DNA of 64,000 nucleotides, taken from the NCBI RefSeq assembly GCF_001269905.1, contig NZ_LHVK01000007.1:62001-126000 (forward strand). The letters are read 5' to 3'. The DNA comes from Pseudomonas corrugata. Lineage in GTDB: Bacteria; Pseudomonadota; Gammaproteobacteria; Pseudomonadales; Pseudomonadaceae. The translations under genes and the position numbers were made by a program. Shown in pieces: positions 36,831-47,151 of this stretch. The notes under the pieces are model-generated. The model was not told where the DNA came from, ran no database searches, and saw only the letters and a program-made list of their open reading frames with translations. Every line of letters begins with the position of its first letter. The stretch's first letter is position 1.

Positions 36831-39599
36831 TCAGTGCGCCTCATCCCAGTTGTTGCCCACGCCCACTTCCACCAGCAGCGGCACGTCCAGCGTGGCGGCG
36901 GCGCTCATGTGCTGGCGGATTTCCTTGCTGACCTGCTCGACCAGATCTTCCCGTACTTCCAGCACCAGTTCGTCGTGTACCTGCAGGATGACCCTCGCAT
37001 CCAGCCTTGAGGTCGACAACCAGCGATCCACGGCCACCATCGCTTTCTTGATGATGTCGGCAGCGGTGCCTTGCATCGGAGCGTTGATCGCCGTGCGCTC
37101 AGCCCCCTTGCGCAGCGCCGGGTTCTTTGCATTGATATCCGGCAGGTAGAGCCTACGGCCGAAAATGGTTTCGACAAAACCCTGTTCGGCGGCCTGCGCG
37201 CGGGTGCGTTCCATGTACTCCAGTACGCCCGGGTAGCGGGCAAAGTAGCGGTCGATGTAGGCCTGGGACTGTTTGCGATCGACACCGATCTGTTTGGCGA
37301 GACCAAAGGCGCTCATGCCGTAGATCAAGCCAAAGTTGATCGCCTTGGCGCTGCGACGCTGGTCATGGCTGACGGCCTCCAGCTCGACGCCGAACACCTC
37401 GGCGGCAGTGGCCCGGTGAACGTCCAGATCGTTGCGGAACGCGTGAAGCAGACCTTCATCCTTGGCCAGGTGCGCCATGATCCTCAACTCGATCTGCGAA
37501 TAGTCCGCCGCGAGCAGCTTGTAGCCTTTCGGTGCAACGAACGCCTGCCGGATCCGTCGACCTTCGGCGGTGCGGATCGGAATGTTCTGCAGGTTCGGAT
37601 CGATGGACGACAGCCGTCCGGTCGCGGCAACGGCTTGTTGATAGTTGGTATGGACGCGGCCGGTACGGCTGTTGATCTGCTCCGGCAGGCGATCGGTATA
37701 CGTGCTCTTGAGCTTGCTCAGCGAGCGGTATTGCATCAGCACCTTGGGCAGCGGATAGTCCTGCTCGGCCAATTCGGCGAGCACCGCTTCGGCTGTGGAT
37801 GCCTGGCCCTTGGCGGTTTTGCTGAGCACCGGCAAACCAAGCTTTTCGTACAGGATCACGCCCAATTGCTTCGGCGAGCCGAGGTTGAATTCCTCTCCGG
37901 CGATGGCAAACGCCTCACGCTCCAACGCCACCAGTTTCTCGCCCAGCTCGACGCTCTGCGCGCCCAGCAGATTGGCATCCACCAACGCGCCCTGACGCTC
38001 GATGCGAGCCAGGACCGGCATCAGCGGCATCTCGATCTCATTGAGTACTTTGTTCAGGCTCGGGATTGCCGCCAGCTTTTCCTGCAAGGCCTGGTGCAAC
38101 CGGAAGGTTACGTCGGCATCTTCGGCAGCGTAAGGGCCGGCCAGTTCCAGGGAGATCTGGTCGAAGGTCAGCTGTTTGACCCCTTTGCCGGCGATGTCCT
38201 GGAAATCGGTCTTGCTTTGCCCCAGGTACTTGAGTGCCAGGCTGTCCATGTCGTGACGGGTCGCGGTGGAGTCCAGCACGTAGGACTCCAGCATAGTGTC
38301 GAAGGCAACGCCTTGGACCACGATGCCGTTGTCCTGATCGCCACCAATGGCGCAGTTGGCCAGGATGTTGGTCTCGAACTTGGCGTGCTGGCCGACCTTG
38401 AGCTTGTCGGGGTTTTCCAGCAACGGCTTGAGAGCTTTAAGCACCGTGTCACGGTCCAGCTGCTCCGGCACGCCCATGTAGGAATGGGTCAGCGGAATGT
38501 AAGCCGCTTCGTGGGCCGCAACGGCGAACGACAACCCGACCAGTTGCGCATGCTGCGGATCATCACCGCTGGTTTCCGTGACGAACGCAAACAGCGGCGC
38601 TTGCTCGAGCTTGGCCAGCCAGGCGTCGAAGCGCGCCTGATCGAGAATGACTTCGTACTTCGCCTCGGTGCCACTGGGTTGTTCGTCGGCCACTTCGACG
38701 ATTTCCTGGCCGAGACGCTTGGCGTCCCGCTGGTTTTCTTCGAACCAGCTCTTGAACTCCAGCAAGGTGTACAGCTCGGCGAGCTTCTCGTGGTCCGGTG
38801 GGCCCATTTGCAGGTCGTCGAGGCCGACATCCAGCGGCACGTCAGTCTTGATCGTCGCCAGCTCGTAGGAAAGAAACGCCATTTCCTTGTGTTCTTCGAG
38901 CTTGGCGGGCAGGGTCTTGGCGCCGCGAATCGGCAGCGTGGGAACGACGTCCAGTTGCGCATACAACTCGGTCAGGCCGCCGTTGACCCCTACCAGCAAG
39001 CCGGAGGCGGTCTTGGGCCCGATCCCCGGAACGCCCGGGATGTTATCGGAAGAATCGCCCATCAATGCCAGATAATCGATGATCTGCTCCGGAGCGACAC
39101 CAAATTTCTCCTTTACGCCAGCCACGTCCAGCGAACTACCGGTCATGGTATTGACCAAGGTAATGTGCCCGTCGACCAACTGAGCCATGTCCTTGTCACC
39201 GGTGGAGATCACCACCGGGCGGGCGGCTGCGGCGCTGCTGCGGGCCAGGGTACCGATGACATCGTCGGCTTCGACGTTGTCCACGCACAGCAGCGGGAAG
39301 CCCAGGGCCTTGACGCTGGCATGCAGCGGTTCGATCTGCACGCGCATGTCGTCGGGCATGCTCGGGCGGTTGGCCTTGTACTCGGCGTACAGCGCATCGC
39401 GAAACGTCCCGCCCTTGGCGTCGAACACCACGGCGAACGGGCTGTCCGGATACTGCTTGCGCAGGCTCTTGAGCATATTCAGCACGCCCTTGACCGCCCC
39501 GGTCGGCAGGCCTTTGGATGTGGTCAGCGGTGGCAGCGCATGAAAAGCGCGGTACAGATAAGAAGAACCGTCCACCAGGACGAGGGGGGCTTGGCTCAT
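36831..39599 (-). CDS. polA: DNA polymerase I
   Basis: Repair and Okazaki-fragment polymerase, 922 residues. N-terminal 5' nuclease domain (VLVDGSSYLYRAFHALPPL), a middle 3'-5' exonuclease domain, and the family A polymerase with DYSQIELRIMAHLA (motif A), RRSAKAINFGLIYGMSAFGL (motif B) and VHDELVLEV (motif C). The middle domain has FAFVTETSGDD where E. coli has its DxE metal site, so proofreading residues deserve comparison. The ATG at 39599 is used rather than an upstream TTG. Confidence 0.97.
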   Translation of the reverse strand: MSQAPLVLVDGSSYLYRAFHALPPLTTSKGLPTGAVKGVLNMLKSLRKQYPDSPFAVVFDAKGGTFRDALYAEYKANRPSMPDDMRVQIEPLHASVKALGFPLLCVDNVEADDVIGTLARSSAAAARPVVISTGDKDMAQLVDGHITLVNTMTGSSLDVAGVKEKFGVAPEQIIDYLALMGDSSDNIPGVPGIGPKTASGLLVGVNGGLTELYAQLDVVPTLPIRGAKTLPAKLEEHKEMAFLSYELATIKTDVPLDVGLDDLQMGPPDHEKLAELYTLLEFKSWFEENQRDAKRLGQEIVEVADEQPSGTEAKYEVILDQARFDAWLAKLEQAPLFAFVTETSGDDPQHAQLVGLSFAVAAHEAAYIPLTHSYMGVPEQLDRDTVLKALKPLLENPDKLKVGQHAKFETNILANCAIGGDQDNGIVVQGVAFDTMLESYVLDSTATRHDMDSLALKYLGQSKTDFQDIAGKGVKQLTFDQISLELAGPYAAEDADVTFRLHQALQEKLAAIPSLNKVLNEIEMPLMPVLARIERQGALVDANLLGAQSVELGEKLVALEREAFAIAGEEFNLGSPKQLGVILYEKLGLPVLSKTAKGQASTAEAVLAELAEQDYPLPKVLMQYRSLSKLKSTYTDRLPEQINSRTGRVHTNYQQAVAATGRLSSIDPNLQNIPIRTAEGRRIRQAFVAPKGYKLLAADYSQIELRIMAHLAKDEGLLHAFRNDLDVHRATAAEVFGVELEAVSHDQRRSAKAINFGLIYGMSAFGLAKQIGVDRKQSQAYIDRYFARYPGVLEYMERTRAQAAEQGFVETIFGRRLYLPDINAKNPALRKGAERTAINAPMQGTAADIIKKAMVAVDRWLSTSRLDARVILQVHDELVLEVREDLVEQVSKEIRQHMSAAATLDVPLLVEVGVGNNWDEAH

Positions 39600-39673
39600 G
39601 AGCAAGATCAACCTTTTCGGCGGGTCCGGAGCTAGAATAGCGGGACCGTTGACGACAAAGGGACAAGGTTATC

Positions 39674-39964
39674 ATGCGTACACTAAATCGCCTGTTACTG
39701 GCTGGCTTGTTTGCGATCACCCCGCTTACCGTCATGGCGGCGGACGACGCGCCTTCGGCAGACCCTTCCGTCACCATTCGCACGGAAGGCGATAAAACCA
39801 TCCAGGAGTACCGGCAAAACGGTTTCCTGTATGCGATCAAGGTCACGCCCAAGCACGGCAAACCTTATTTTCTGGTACGCGCCGACGGCACTGATGCAAA
39901 CTTCATCCGTTCGGACCAACCGGATATGCTGATCCCGTCATGGAAGATCTTTGAGTGGAAATAG
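39674..39964 (+). CDS. DUF2782 periplasmic protein
   Basis: 96 residues: signal peptide about 1-22 (TPLTVMAAD), then a compact domain with IRTEGDKTIQEYRQNGFLYAIKVTPK and a C-terminal PSWKIFEW. This is the DUF2782 family, small exported proteins of unknown role found between polA and thrB in pseudomonads (PA5494). A GGCGCCC hairpin at about 39981-40000 lies before thrB. Confidence 0.88.
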   Translation: MRTLNRLLLAGLFAITPLTVMAADDAPSADPSVTIRTEGDKTIQEYRQNGFLYAIKVTPKHGKPYFLVRADGTDANFIRSDQPDMLIPSWKIFEWK

Positions 39965-40018
39965 TTTCCTAATTTCAACCGGCGCCCGCTAAAGGGCGCC
40001 CGTACTGGCAGTTTAACC

Positions 40019-40969
40019 ATGTCTGTGTTCACCCCCCTGGCTCGGCCCGAGCTGGAAACCTTTCTTGCCCCTTACGGGCTCGGCCGCCTGCTTGATTTCC
40101 AGGGGATCGCCGCCGGCAGCGAAAACACCAATTTCTTTATCAGTCTGGAGCAGGGTGAATTCGTCCTGACCCTGGTCGAACGCGGCCCGGTGCAGGAAAT
40201 GCCGTTCTTCATCGAACTGCTGGACGTACTGCATGAGGCCGATCTGCCGGTGCCTTATGCGCTGCGCACCACCGACGGTGTTGCGCTCAGGGAGCTGGCC
40301 GGCAAACCGGCGCTGCTGCAACCGCGCCTGGCTGGCAAGCATGTCAAACAGGCCAATGCGCAGCATTGCGCCCAGGTCGGCGAGTTGCTGGCGCGTCTGC
40401 ACCTGGCAACCCGGGACCACATGATCAAGCGCAAGACCGATCGCGGCCTCGACTGGATGCAGGAGGAGGGCGCAAAGCTGCTGTCACACCTGGCTACCGA
40501 GCCTCGTCGGCTGCTGCAAGCGGCGCTGGACGAAATATCGGCTCAGAAGACAGCCATCCTTGCGCTGCCCCGCGCCAACATCCATGCGGACCTGTTCCGT
40601 GATAACGCCATGTTCGAAGGCACGCACCTGACCGGGTTGATCGACTTCTACAACGCCTGCTCCGGGCCGATGCTGTATGACGTCGCCATTGCCCTGAACG
40701 ACTGGTGCTCGGATGACGACGGTGTGCTCGATGGCCCGAGAGCACGGGCGTTGCTGGGCGCTTACGCGGCGCTGCGCCCCTTCACCGCCGCCGAAGCCGA
40801 GCTTTGGCCGACCATGCTGCGTGTGGCGTGCGTGCGGTTCTGGCTGTCGCGTCTGATCGCAGCCGAATCCTTTGCCGGACAGGACGTGTTGATCCACGAT
40901 CCGATGGAGTTTCAGCAGCGGTTGGCGCAGCGACAGGACGTTCATACACCGCTGCCTTTTGCCCTGTAA
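40019..40969 (+). CDS. thrB: Homoserine kinase ThrB (APH-fold type)
   Basis: Phosphorylates homoserine in threonine synthesis. 316 residues of the aminoglycoside-phosphotransferase/choline-kinase fold, not the GHMP fold of E. coli ThrB. Motifs are GSENTNFFISLE near the N-terminus, the catalytic loop NIHADLFRDN and the metal Asp in GLIDFYNA. This is the usual Pseudomonas type (PA5495). Confidence 0.93.
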   Translation: MSVFTPLARPELETFLAPYGLGRLLDFQGIAAGSENTNFFISLEQGEFVLTLVERGPVQEMPFFIELLDVLHEADLPVPYALRTTDGVALRELAGKPALLQPRLAGKHVKQANAQHCAQVGELLARLHLATRDHMIKRKTDRGLDWMQEEGAKLLSHLATEPRRLLQAALDEISAQKTAILALPRANIHADLFRDNAMFEGTHLTGLIDFYNACSGPMLYDVAIALNDWCSDDDGVLDGPRARALLGAYAALRPFTAAEAELWPTMLRVACVRFWLSRLIAAESFAGQDVLIHDPMEFQQRLAQRQDVHTPLPFAL

Positions 40970-40971
40970 AA

Positions 40972-41071
40972 GCATCGCGGGCAAGCCTTGCTCCCACAGG
41001 TCTGTGTTTACTCTGTGGGAGCAAGGCCTGCCTGTGTTTTACCCTGTGGGAGCAAGGCTTGCCCGCGATCG
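40972..41071. repeat. Three-unit REP cluster
   Basis: Three REP units: ATCGCGGGCAAGCCTTGCTC at 40973, a truncated GTGGGAGCAAGGCCTGCC near 41014 and a full GTGGGAGCAAGGCTTGCCCG near 41046. They lie between the convergent thrB and znuA genes. Confidence 0.88.
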
Positions 41072-41091
41072 GGATCGTCGCCAATCAAACG

Positions 41092-42015
41092 TTACAACGA
41101 CTCCAGGCACCCCGCCAAATCATTCCCCAGCTTTTCCAACAACTGCTCATACCCCTGTGCCGTCGCCGGGGTATAGCCGCCCAGCGCATCCAGCTCCGCA
41201 AGCTTCACCGGCAACCCCGCCACCAGGGTTTCGGCCAGGCGCGGGCGCAGGGGCGGTTCGCTGAACACGCACGTCTTGCCCACGGCCTGTAAACGCGTAC
41301 GCATCGCCGCCACATGCTGGGCGCCGGGCTGGACCTCGGCGGCCACGGCGAACACCCCGGTGTGCTTGAGCCCGTAGGTGTCCTCGAAATAATCGAACGC
41401 TTCGTGGAACACGAAGTAGGGCTTGTCCGCAATCCCGGCCAGACGAGACTTGAGACGCGTATCCAAGGCATCGAGCCGCTGGTTGAAGCCCTTGAGGTTG
41501 CTTTGATAACGCTCGGCGTTGGCCGGGTCGGCAGCGCTCAGGTCAGCGGCCATTCTGGCGGCGATCACCCGTGCATTGATCGGTGAAAGCCACAAATGGG
41601 CATCGATCGTGCCAGGACGATGGTCATGATCATGGTCGTCGCCATCATCGTCGGTATGGGATTGGCTGTCCTCGGTAAAGTGCCGCAATTTGAGCCCCGG
41701 CAGATCCTGTACCGCGACGGAAGGCAGCGTACGACCGTTCAACACCCTCGGCAGGAAACCTTCCATGTCTGGACCAATCCAGTACAACAGATCCACCGAC
41801 TGCACCTTGCGTACGTCGGATGGGCGCAAGGCGTAGTGGTGAGGCGAAGCTCCAGGAGGCAGCAGCACCTCGGGAACCGCCACGCCGTCCTGCACCGCAG
41901 CGGCAATCAACTGCAACGGCTTGATGCTGGTGAGGACCTTGACCTCGGCCTGGGCCGAACCGATCAGTAGAAAACTTGCGACAAAAGCGACAAAGAGCGA
42001 AAAAAATCGGGACAC
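41092..42015 (-). CDS. znuA: Zinc ABC transporter substrate-binding protein ZnuA
   Basis: Captures Zn2+ in the periplasm for ZnuBC. 307 residues: signal peptide about 1-23 (IGSAQA), cluster A-1 fold with the ligand histidine in GASPHHYALRPSD, an acidic/histidine-rich loop at about 120-133 (HTDDDGDDHDHDH), then DAHLWLSP and VFHEAFDYFEDTYG. Divergent from zur-znuCB with only 66 bases between. Confidence 0.95.
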   Translation of the reverse strand: MSRFFSLFVAFVASFLLIGSAQAEVKVLTSIKPLQLIAAAVQDGVAVPEVLLPPGASPHHYALRPSDVRKVQSVDLLYWIGPDMEGFLPRVLNGRTLPSVAVQDLPGLKLRHFTEDSQSHTDDDGDDHDHDHRPGTIDAHLWLSPINARVIAARMAADLSAADPANAERYQSNLKGFNQRLDALDTRLKSRLAGIADKPYFVFHEAFDYFEDTYGLKHTGVFAVAAEVQPGAQHVAAMRTRLQAVGKTCVFSEPPLRPRLAETLVAGLPVKLAELDALGGYTPATAQGYEQLLEKLGNDLAGCLESL

Positions 42016-42042
42016 GATAACTACTCGAAGAGGCGAGAACGG

Positions 42043-42055
42043 GTAACATAATAAC
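42043..42055. promoter_or_regulatory. Candidate Zur box between znuA and zur
   Basis: GTAACATAATAAC resembles the AT-rich dyad GTTAYANNATAAC bound by proteobacterial Zur. It is the only such element in the 66-base divergent promoter, and could control both sides. Confidence 0.5.
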
Positions 42056-42081
42056 GTCTCTCACTGAACTCGTCGCTGCCC

Positions 42082-42564
42082 ATGCCTATTACGCCACTCG
42101 CCAGTCGTCCCCACGATCACTCCCACTGCGTGCATAGCGCGCTGTCCGAGGCTGATGCCATCTGCGCACGGCAGGGGCTGCGCCTGACCGCCTTGCGACG
42201 CCGCGTGCTGGAACTGGTCTGGCAAAGCCACAAGCCGTTGGGCGCCTACGACATCCTGGCGGTGCTCAGCGAACAGGACGGCCGCCGCGCCGCGCCGCCA
42301 ACAGTTTATCGGGCATTGGATTTCCTGCTGGAAAACGGCCTGGTGCATCGAATTTCCTCCCTGAACGCTTTTGTCGGTTGCAATCATCCCGAACATGCCC
42401 ATCAAGGCCAGTTCCTGATCTGCCGCGAATGCCACGCCGCCATCGAGCTGGAGCAGAAGTCCATCAGCGATGCCATCGTCGCCAGTGCCAAGGAGGTCGG
42501 CTTCGTGGTCGACAGCCAGACCGTCGAAGTGGTCGGTCTCTGCTCCGGTTGCCAGGGGGCCTGA
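42082..42564 (+). CDS. zur: Zinc uptake regulator Zur
   Basis: Fur-family repressor, 160 residues. Winged-helix domain about 20-85 ([37 protein letters not shown]), then dimerisation domain with zinc cysteines CREC and CSGC. With Zn2+ bound it represses znu genes. Its stop shares one base with the znuC start (TGATG). Historical name np20 in P. aeruginosa. Confidence 0.93.
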   Translation: MPITPLASRPHDHSHCVHSALSEADAICARQGLRLTALRRRVLELVWQSHKPLGAYDILAVLSEQDGRRAAPPTVYRALDFLLENGLVHRISSLNAFVGCNHPEHAHQGQFLICRECHAAIELEQKSISDAIVASAKEVGFVVDSQTVEVVGLCSGCQGA

Positions 42565-43346
42565 TGAGCAATGCCTTGATCCGCCTCGAGCAGGTGGCCG
42601 TGACGTTCGCCGGGCAGAACGTGCTGGACAACATCCACCTGAGCGTCGAGCCGGGGCAGATCGTCACCCTGATCGGCCCCAACGGCGCCGGCAAGACCAC
42701 CCTGGTGCGTGCCGTGCTGGGTTTGCTCAAGCCGGACAGCGGCAGTGTCTGGCGCAAGCCGAAGCTGCGGGTCGGCTACATGCCACAAAAACTCCATGTG
42801 GACCCGACGCTGCCCCTGTCGGTCCTGCGTTTCCTGCGCCTGGTACCTGGCGTGGATCGCGGGCGGGCCCTGGCGGCACTCAACGAAGTCGGCGCCGAGC
42901 ACGTGATCGACAACCCGGTGCAAAGCATCTCCGGTGGTGAAATGCAGCGGGTACTGCTGGCCCGTGCCTTGCTGCGCGAGCCTGAACTACTGGTGCTCGA
43001 CGAGCCGGTACAAGGGGTCGACGTCGCGGGACAGGCCGAGCTGTACAGCCTGATCACCCGCCTGCGCGACCGTCACGGCTGCGGTGTGCTGATGGTCTCC
43101 CATGATCTTCACCTGGTCATGAGCACCACCGACCAGGTGGTCTGCCTCAATCGTCATGTCTGTTGTTCCGGGCATCCCGAGCAGGTCAGCGGCGACCCGG
43201 CGTTCGTCGAACTGTTCGGCAAGAACGCACCCAGCCTGGCGATCTATCACCACCACCATGACCACGCCCATGACCTGCACGGCTCGGTGGTCATCGGTGC
43301 ACCTGTTACCCCCCACATTCATGGAGATGGCTGCAAGCATGGCTGA
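42564..43346 (+). CDS. znuC: Zinc ABC transporter ATPase ZnuC
   Basis: 260-residue cytoplasmic ATPase. Walker [11 protein letters not shown]-loop in [10 protein letters not shown], signature [16 protein letters not shown], Walker [13 protein letters not shown] and switch histidine in VSHDLH. The C-terminus is histidine-rich ([12 protein letters not shown] and HIHGDGCKH), possibly a zinc sensor or sink. Overlaps znuB by 8 bases. Confidence 0.95.
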   Translation: MSNALIRLEQVAVTFAGQNVLDNIHLSVEPGQIVTLIGPNGAGKTTLVRAVLGLLKPDSGSVWRKPKLRVGYMPQKLHVDPTLPLSVLRFLRLVPGVDRGRALAALNEVGAEHVIDNPVQSISGGEMQRVLLARALLREPELLVLDEPVQGVDVAGQAELYSLITRLRDRHGCGVLMVSHDLHLVMSTTDQVVCLNRHVCCSGHPEQVSGDPAFVELFGKNAPSLAIYHHHHDHAHDLHGSVVIGAPVTPHIHGDGCKHG

Positions 43347-44127
43347 TTTTCTGGTGTATGCCCTGCTCGCAGGCCTGGCCCTCGCGCTGGTGGCCGGTCC
43401 CCTGGGCTCGTTCGTGGTCTGGCGACGCATGGCCTATTTCGGCGATACCTTGTCCCATGCGGCATTGCTGGGTGTAGCGCTGGGGTTCCTGCTGGATGTC
43501 AGCCCAACGGTGGCGGTGACCGTCGGTTGCCTGTTGCTGGCAGTGGTGCTGGTGACCCTGCAACAGCGCCAGCCCCTGGCGTCCGACACACTGCTGGGTA
43601 TCCTTGCACCCAGCACCCTGTCCCTCGGGCTGGTGGTGCTGAGCTTCATGCGTGAAGTACGGATCGACTTGATGGCCTATCTGTTCGGTGACCTGCTGGC
43701 CATCAGTCCGACGGATCTGGCCTGGATCCTGGGTGGCAGTGCAGCCGTCCTGCTGTTGCTGGTAGCGCTCTGGCGACCCTTGCTGGCCGTCACCGTCCAC
43801 GAAGAACTGGCCCGGGTAGAAGGCCTGCCCGTGACCGGGCTGCGGCTGGCGCTGATGCTGCTGATTGCCGTGGTGATTGCCGTGGCGATGAAAATCGTCG
43901 GGGTGTTGCTGATTACTTCATTGCTGATCATCCCGGCGGCCGCGGCACAACGTCACGCCCGCTCGCCGGAGCAGATGGCCCTGGGCGCGAGCCTGCTGGG
44001 CATGCTTGCGGTGTGTGGCGGGCTGGCCTTGTCGTGGTTCAAGGACACCCCGGCCGGCCCGTCGATCGTGGTCAGCGCCGCGGCATTGTTTCTGCTGAGT
44101 TTTGTCCTGCCCCGCCGAGGGGTGTAG
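43339..44127 (+). CDS. znuB: Zinc ABC transporter permease ZnuB
   Basis: 262-residue inner-membrane permease with about eight hydrophobic segments. Family features are [21 protein letters not shown] near the N-terminus and the C-terminal [24 protein letters not shown] region before [14 protein letters not shown]. The ATG at 43339 lies inside the end of znuC, giving translational coupling of zur-znuC-znuB. Confidence 0.94.
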   Translation: MADFLVYALLAGLALALVAGPLGSFVVWRRMAYFGDTLSHAALLGVALGFLLDVSPTVAVTVGCLLLAVVLVTLQQRQPLASDTLLGILAPSTLSLGLVVLSFMREVRIDLMAYLFGDLLAISPTDLAWILGGSAAVLLLLVALWRPLLAVTVHEELARVEGLPVTGLRLALMLLIAVVIAVAMKIVGVLLITSLLIIPAAAAQRHARSPEQMALGASLLGMLAVCGGLALSWFKDTPAGPSIVVSAAALFLLSFVLPRRGV

Positions 44128-44164
44128 ACTTGCTCGCTTTTTGCGCAAATAGAGAGTCGCAGGA

Positions 44165-44878
44165 ATGAAGCCGTTCGCCTCCCGTTATCTGCTCCTTGTC
44201 GCATTTTTCTTGCTGCTGGGGGCTTGCACGAGTTCGCCGCCAGTGACCGAAGCGCCCGACACCCGGGGCCCGGCCATTGCGCAGCTGGAACAAAGCCTGG
44301 CCGGCAATGAGCTGGCCACCGCTGAAGATCAATTGGCCGCACTGCAGGCCCAGGCGCCGAATGACCCGGCGTTGGAGCCCTATCAGCGGCAACTGGCCGA
44401 GGCGTATCTGCGCCGCAGCCAGATCGATCTGCAAAAAGGCGATGTAAACGCCGCCGCCACCGCCCTGAGCCGTGCCCGCGCTCTGATGCCCAAGGCCCCG
44501 GCACTGACCGGTGAAGTCAACGGCGCGATCGCCGAAGCCCGCAAGATCGAGTTGGATAAAGCCGAAGCGGCTCTCCAGGCTGCCGAAACCAAACCGGTTG
44601 CCAAGCTGATCGATCCGAGCGCCGAGAGCACCACGATTCAGCTAAACATCAGCGATATCCAGCAAATGCGTCGGCAACTGGATGCCATTGCCGCTGATGT
44701 GGTGAATTTTCAGTGTGATGTGACTGTCCAGGCGCCGCGCACCGACGATTATCCGTGGCTGGCGAACTTGCTGACCAAGCGGGTTAAAAAGCTCGATCCC
44801 GGGTTTGATCTGAGGCTTCGCAAACAGATTCTGCGCAGCGTGCAGGCACAGCTGGTGCTGACTCCGCGTAAATCTTAA
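44165..44878 (+). CDS. Lipoprotein with helical repeats (PA5502-like)
   Basis: 237 residues. Lipobox LLLGAC near residue 21, then helical, alanine-rich sequence with a possible TPR-like stretch (AEAYLRRSQIDLQKGDVNAAATALSRARALMP). The C-terminal domain has TIQLNISDIQQMRRQLD and one pair of basic segments. No enzyme motif. It follows znuB by 37 bases, but a role in zinc handling is unproven. Confidence 0.8.
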   Translation: MKPFASRYLLLVAFFLLLGACTSSPPVTEAPDTRGPAIAQLEQSLAGNELATAEDQLAALQAQAPNDPALEPYQRQLAEAYLRRSQIDLQKGDVNAAATALSRARALMPKAPALTGEVNGAIAEARKIELDKAEAALQAAETKPVAKLIDPSAESTTIQLNISDIQQMRRQLDAIAADVVNFQCDVTVQAPRTDDYPWLANLLTKRVKKLDPGFDLRLRKQILRSVQAQLVLTPRKS

Positions 44879-44880
44879 AA

Positions 44881-44977
44881 GCATCGCGAGCAGGCTCGCT
44901 CCCACAGGGGGTTGTGTCGAATACAACATTTGTATTCACAACACATCCAATGTGGGAGCGAGCCTGCTCGCGATAGC
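44881..44977. repeat. REP pair
   Basis: 24-bp inverted arms at 44883-44906 and 44951-44974 (ATCGCGAGCAGGCTCGCTCC core), between the convergent lipoprotein and katE genes. Confidence 0.9.
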
Positions 44978-45012
44978 GGCCTGACAGGCAAAAAGCCCTT
45001 TTCAGACGCTCA

Positions 45013-47151
45013 TCAAGCCGGAATCCCCTTGGCCTTGGGCTCCCGCGCCCAAACCCGATGCTGGGCAATCGCCGCAAAGAAATCCGCGAACTTACCGGCA
45101 TCCGCCTCCGGAATCAGCCCTGCATCCGCCTCCAGTTTCAGCAACGCCAGCAACTGCCTGGCTTCGCCGTTGAGGGCGATGGCCTTCAGGTGTTTGTAGG
45201 CTTCCAGCAAGTAATGCAACGCAACGCCATCGGCACTCAAGGCCTGAATCGATTGCGCGCCGCCCGGTACGAACACGGCGTCAAACGCAATGGACGGCAA
45301 CCCCTCCATGGACGCATCCACCGGCAGCGTCTGCCCATCGGCGGTCATGACCGGCGCGGAGGTCGGCCCGAGAACTTTTGCATGGGCGCCCTCGGCCTTC
45401 AGTGCCTGTTTGAGCGCATCGATGATCGCCCCATCGACACCGTTCGCCACCAGCACCGCGACTTTGCGCGTCTTGATATCTCCAGACAGCAGGTTCGCCT
45501 GGCTCAAGGCCGGGGATGTCTCCAGCGAAGGGGTCGGCACATCCACGGTGCATGCGGCGGGTGCCGGCAATCCGAGGTTTTTCGCCACCCGCGCCGCCAG
45601 TTCCAGATCGATGTTGGCAAGGATCTCGTTAACCTGCCGCGCCCTGATGTACTCCCGCTCGACCTTACCCAATTCGAAACTGTAGGCCGCGATGATGTGC
45701 TCCCGCTCGTGAGCACTCATGCTCTTGTAGAACAGTCGCGCCTGGGAAAAATGGTCACCGAACGAGTCACTGCGCTGGCGGATCTTGTAGGCGTCGATGC
45801 GCTCTGGATAGCTTTCAAAGCCACCGTCTTGCGGGCCGGGCGGGGTTTCCTTCGGCCAACCACCGTCGATGGAGTTGGGCTCGTAGGAGGTCCGGCCCTT
45901 GTCGATGGTGGTGCGGTGCATGGCGTCACGCTGGCCGTTGTGCACCGGAGTGATCGCACGGTTGATCGGCAGCTCATGAAAGTTCGGTCCACCGAGCCGG
46001 CTGATTTGCGTATCGGTGTAGGAAAAGAGCCGGCCTTGCAGCAAAGGATCGTTGGAAAAGTCGATTCCCGGCACGATATGCCCGGGGCAGAAGGCGACCT
46101 GCTCGACTTCAGCGAAGAAGTTGTCCGGATTACGGTTCAGCACCATCTTGCCCAGCGGCGTAATGGGTACGAGTTCTTCAGGAATGATCTTGGTCGGGTC
46201 GAGCAGGTCGAAATCGAATGTGTGCTCATCTTCCTCGGCGACGATCTGCACGCCGAATTCCCATTCCGGGTAATCCCCCATCTCGATCGCCTCCCACAGA
46301 TCGCGACGGTGGTAGTCCGTATCTTTACCGGCCAGCTTCTGGGCTTCGTCCCACACCAACGAACACGTACCGACCTTGGGTCGCCAATGGAACTTGACGA
46401 AACTGCTGCGGCCCTCAGCGTTGATCATGCGGAAGGTATGCACGCCGAAACCTTGCATGCTCCGCAGGCTTTTTGGAATGGCTCGGTCGGACATCGCCCA
46501 GATCACCATATGAGCCGATTCCGGCACCAGCGAGACAAAATCCCAAAAGGTGTCGTGGGCCGAGCCGCCGGTAGGAATCTCGTTGTGGGGTTCGGGTTTT
46601 ACCGCGTGGACGAAGTCTGGAAACTTCACCGCATCCTGTATGAAAAATACCGGCATGTTGTTGCCAACCAGGTCGAAGTTACCTTCGTCGGTGAAGAACT
46701 TCACCGCAAAGCCCCGCACATCACGCACCGTGTCACCGGAACCCCGCGGGCCTTGCACGGTGGAAAAGCGCACGAATACCGGGGTCTTCTTGCTCGGGTC
46801 TTGCAGGAAGCCAGCCTTGGTCAGTGCCGAATGCGCTTCATAACTTTGAAAATAACCATGGGCGCCGGTGCCGCGGGCATGAACGATGCGCTCAGGAATG
46901 CGCTCATGGTCAAAATGCGTGATCTTTTCACGCATGATGAAGTCTTCCAGCAGCGAAGGCCCACGGGCACCAGCGCGGAGGGTGTTCTGGTTGTCGGCGA
47001 TCTTCACACCCTGATTGGTGCGCAAGGCCTGTTCGGTGGCATCGGAGCGAAACGGCTCCAGGCTCTCAAGCTTGGCGTTGCTGTTGCCGCGATCCAGGGT
47101 GTCGGTCCCGGCCAGTTGGCTCTTGCCGGTTGCAGGCTGCTTGGTATTCAT
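45013..47151 (-). CDS. katE: Large-subunit catalase HPII (KatE)
   Basis: Clade 2 monofunctional catalase, 712 residues. An N-terminal extension is followed by the catalytic His in [14 protein letters not shown], Asn in [15 protein letters not shown], and the haem Tyr in [19 protein letters not shown]-terminal class I glutamine amidotransferase/DJ-1-like domain starts at about residue 555 ([18 protein letters not shown]). The start at 47151 has AGGAG ten bases upstream. It lies between the counterparts of PA5502 and PA5503, where I do not recall a catalase in P. aeruginosa, so it looks like a lineage-specific insertion. Confidence 0.95.
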   Translation of the reverse strand: MNTKQPATGKSQLAGTDTLDRGNSNAKLESLEPFRSDATEQALRTNQGVKIADNQNTLRAGARGPSLLEDFIMREKITHFDHERIPERIVHARGTGAHGYFQSYEAHSALTKAGFLQDPSKKTPVFVRFSTVQGPRGSGDTVRDVRGFAVKFFTDEGNFDLVGNNMPVFFIQDAVKFPDFVHAVKPEPHNEIPTGGSAHDTFWDFVSLVPESAHMVIWAMSDRAIPKSLRSMQGFGVHTFRMINAEGRSSFVKFHWRPKVGTCSLVWDEAQKLAGKDTDYHRRDLWEAIEMGDYPEWEFGVQIVAEEDEHTFDFDLLDPTKIIPEELVPITPLGKMVLNRNPDNFFAEVEQVAFCPGHIVPGIDFSNDPLLQGRLFSYTDTQISRLGGPNFHELPINRAITPVHNGQRDAMHRTTIDKGRTSYEPNSIDGGWPKETPPGPQDGGFESYPERIDAYKIRQRSDSFGDHFSQARLFYKSMSAHEREHIIAAYSFELGKVEREYIRARQVNEILANIDLELAARVAKNLGLPAPAACTVDVPTPSLETSPALSQANLLSGDIKTRKVAVLVANGVDGAIIDALKQALKAEGAHAKVLGPTSAPVMTADGQTLPVDASMEGLPSIAFDAVFVPGGAQSIQALSADGVALHYLLEAYKHLKAIALNGEARQLLALLKLEADAGLIPEADAGKFADFFAAIAQHRVWAREPKAKGIPA

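Noticed and set aside
37071..39635. Very long open frame antisense to polA
   Set aside because: High-GC coding sequence leaves the opposite frame open; the translation has no domain, and polA on the other strand is complete.
39981..40000. Terminator between the DUF2782 gene and thrB
   Set aside because: CGGCGCCC/GGGCGCC forms a good stem but no T-tract follows, so it was not listed as a terminator.
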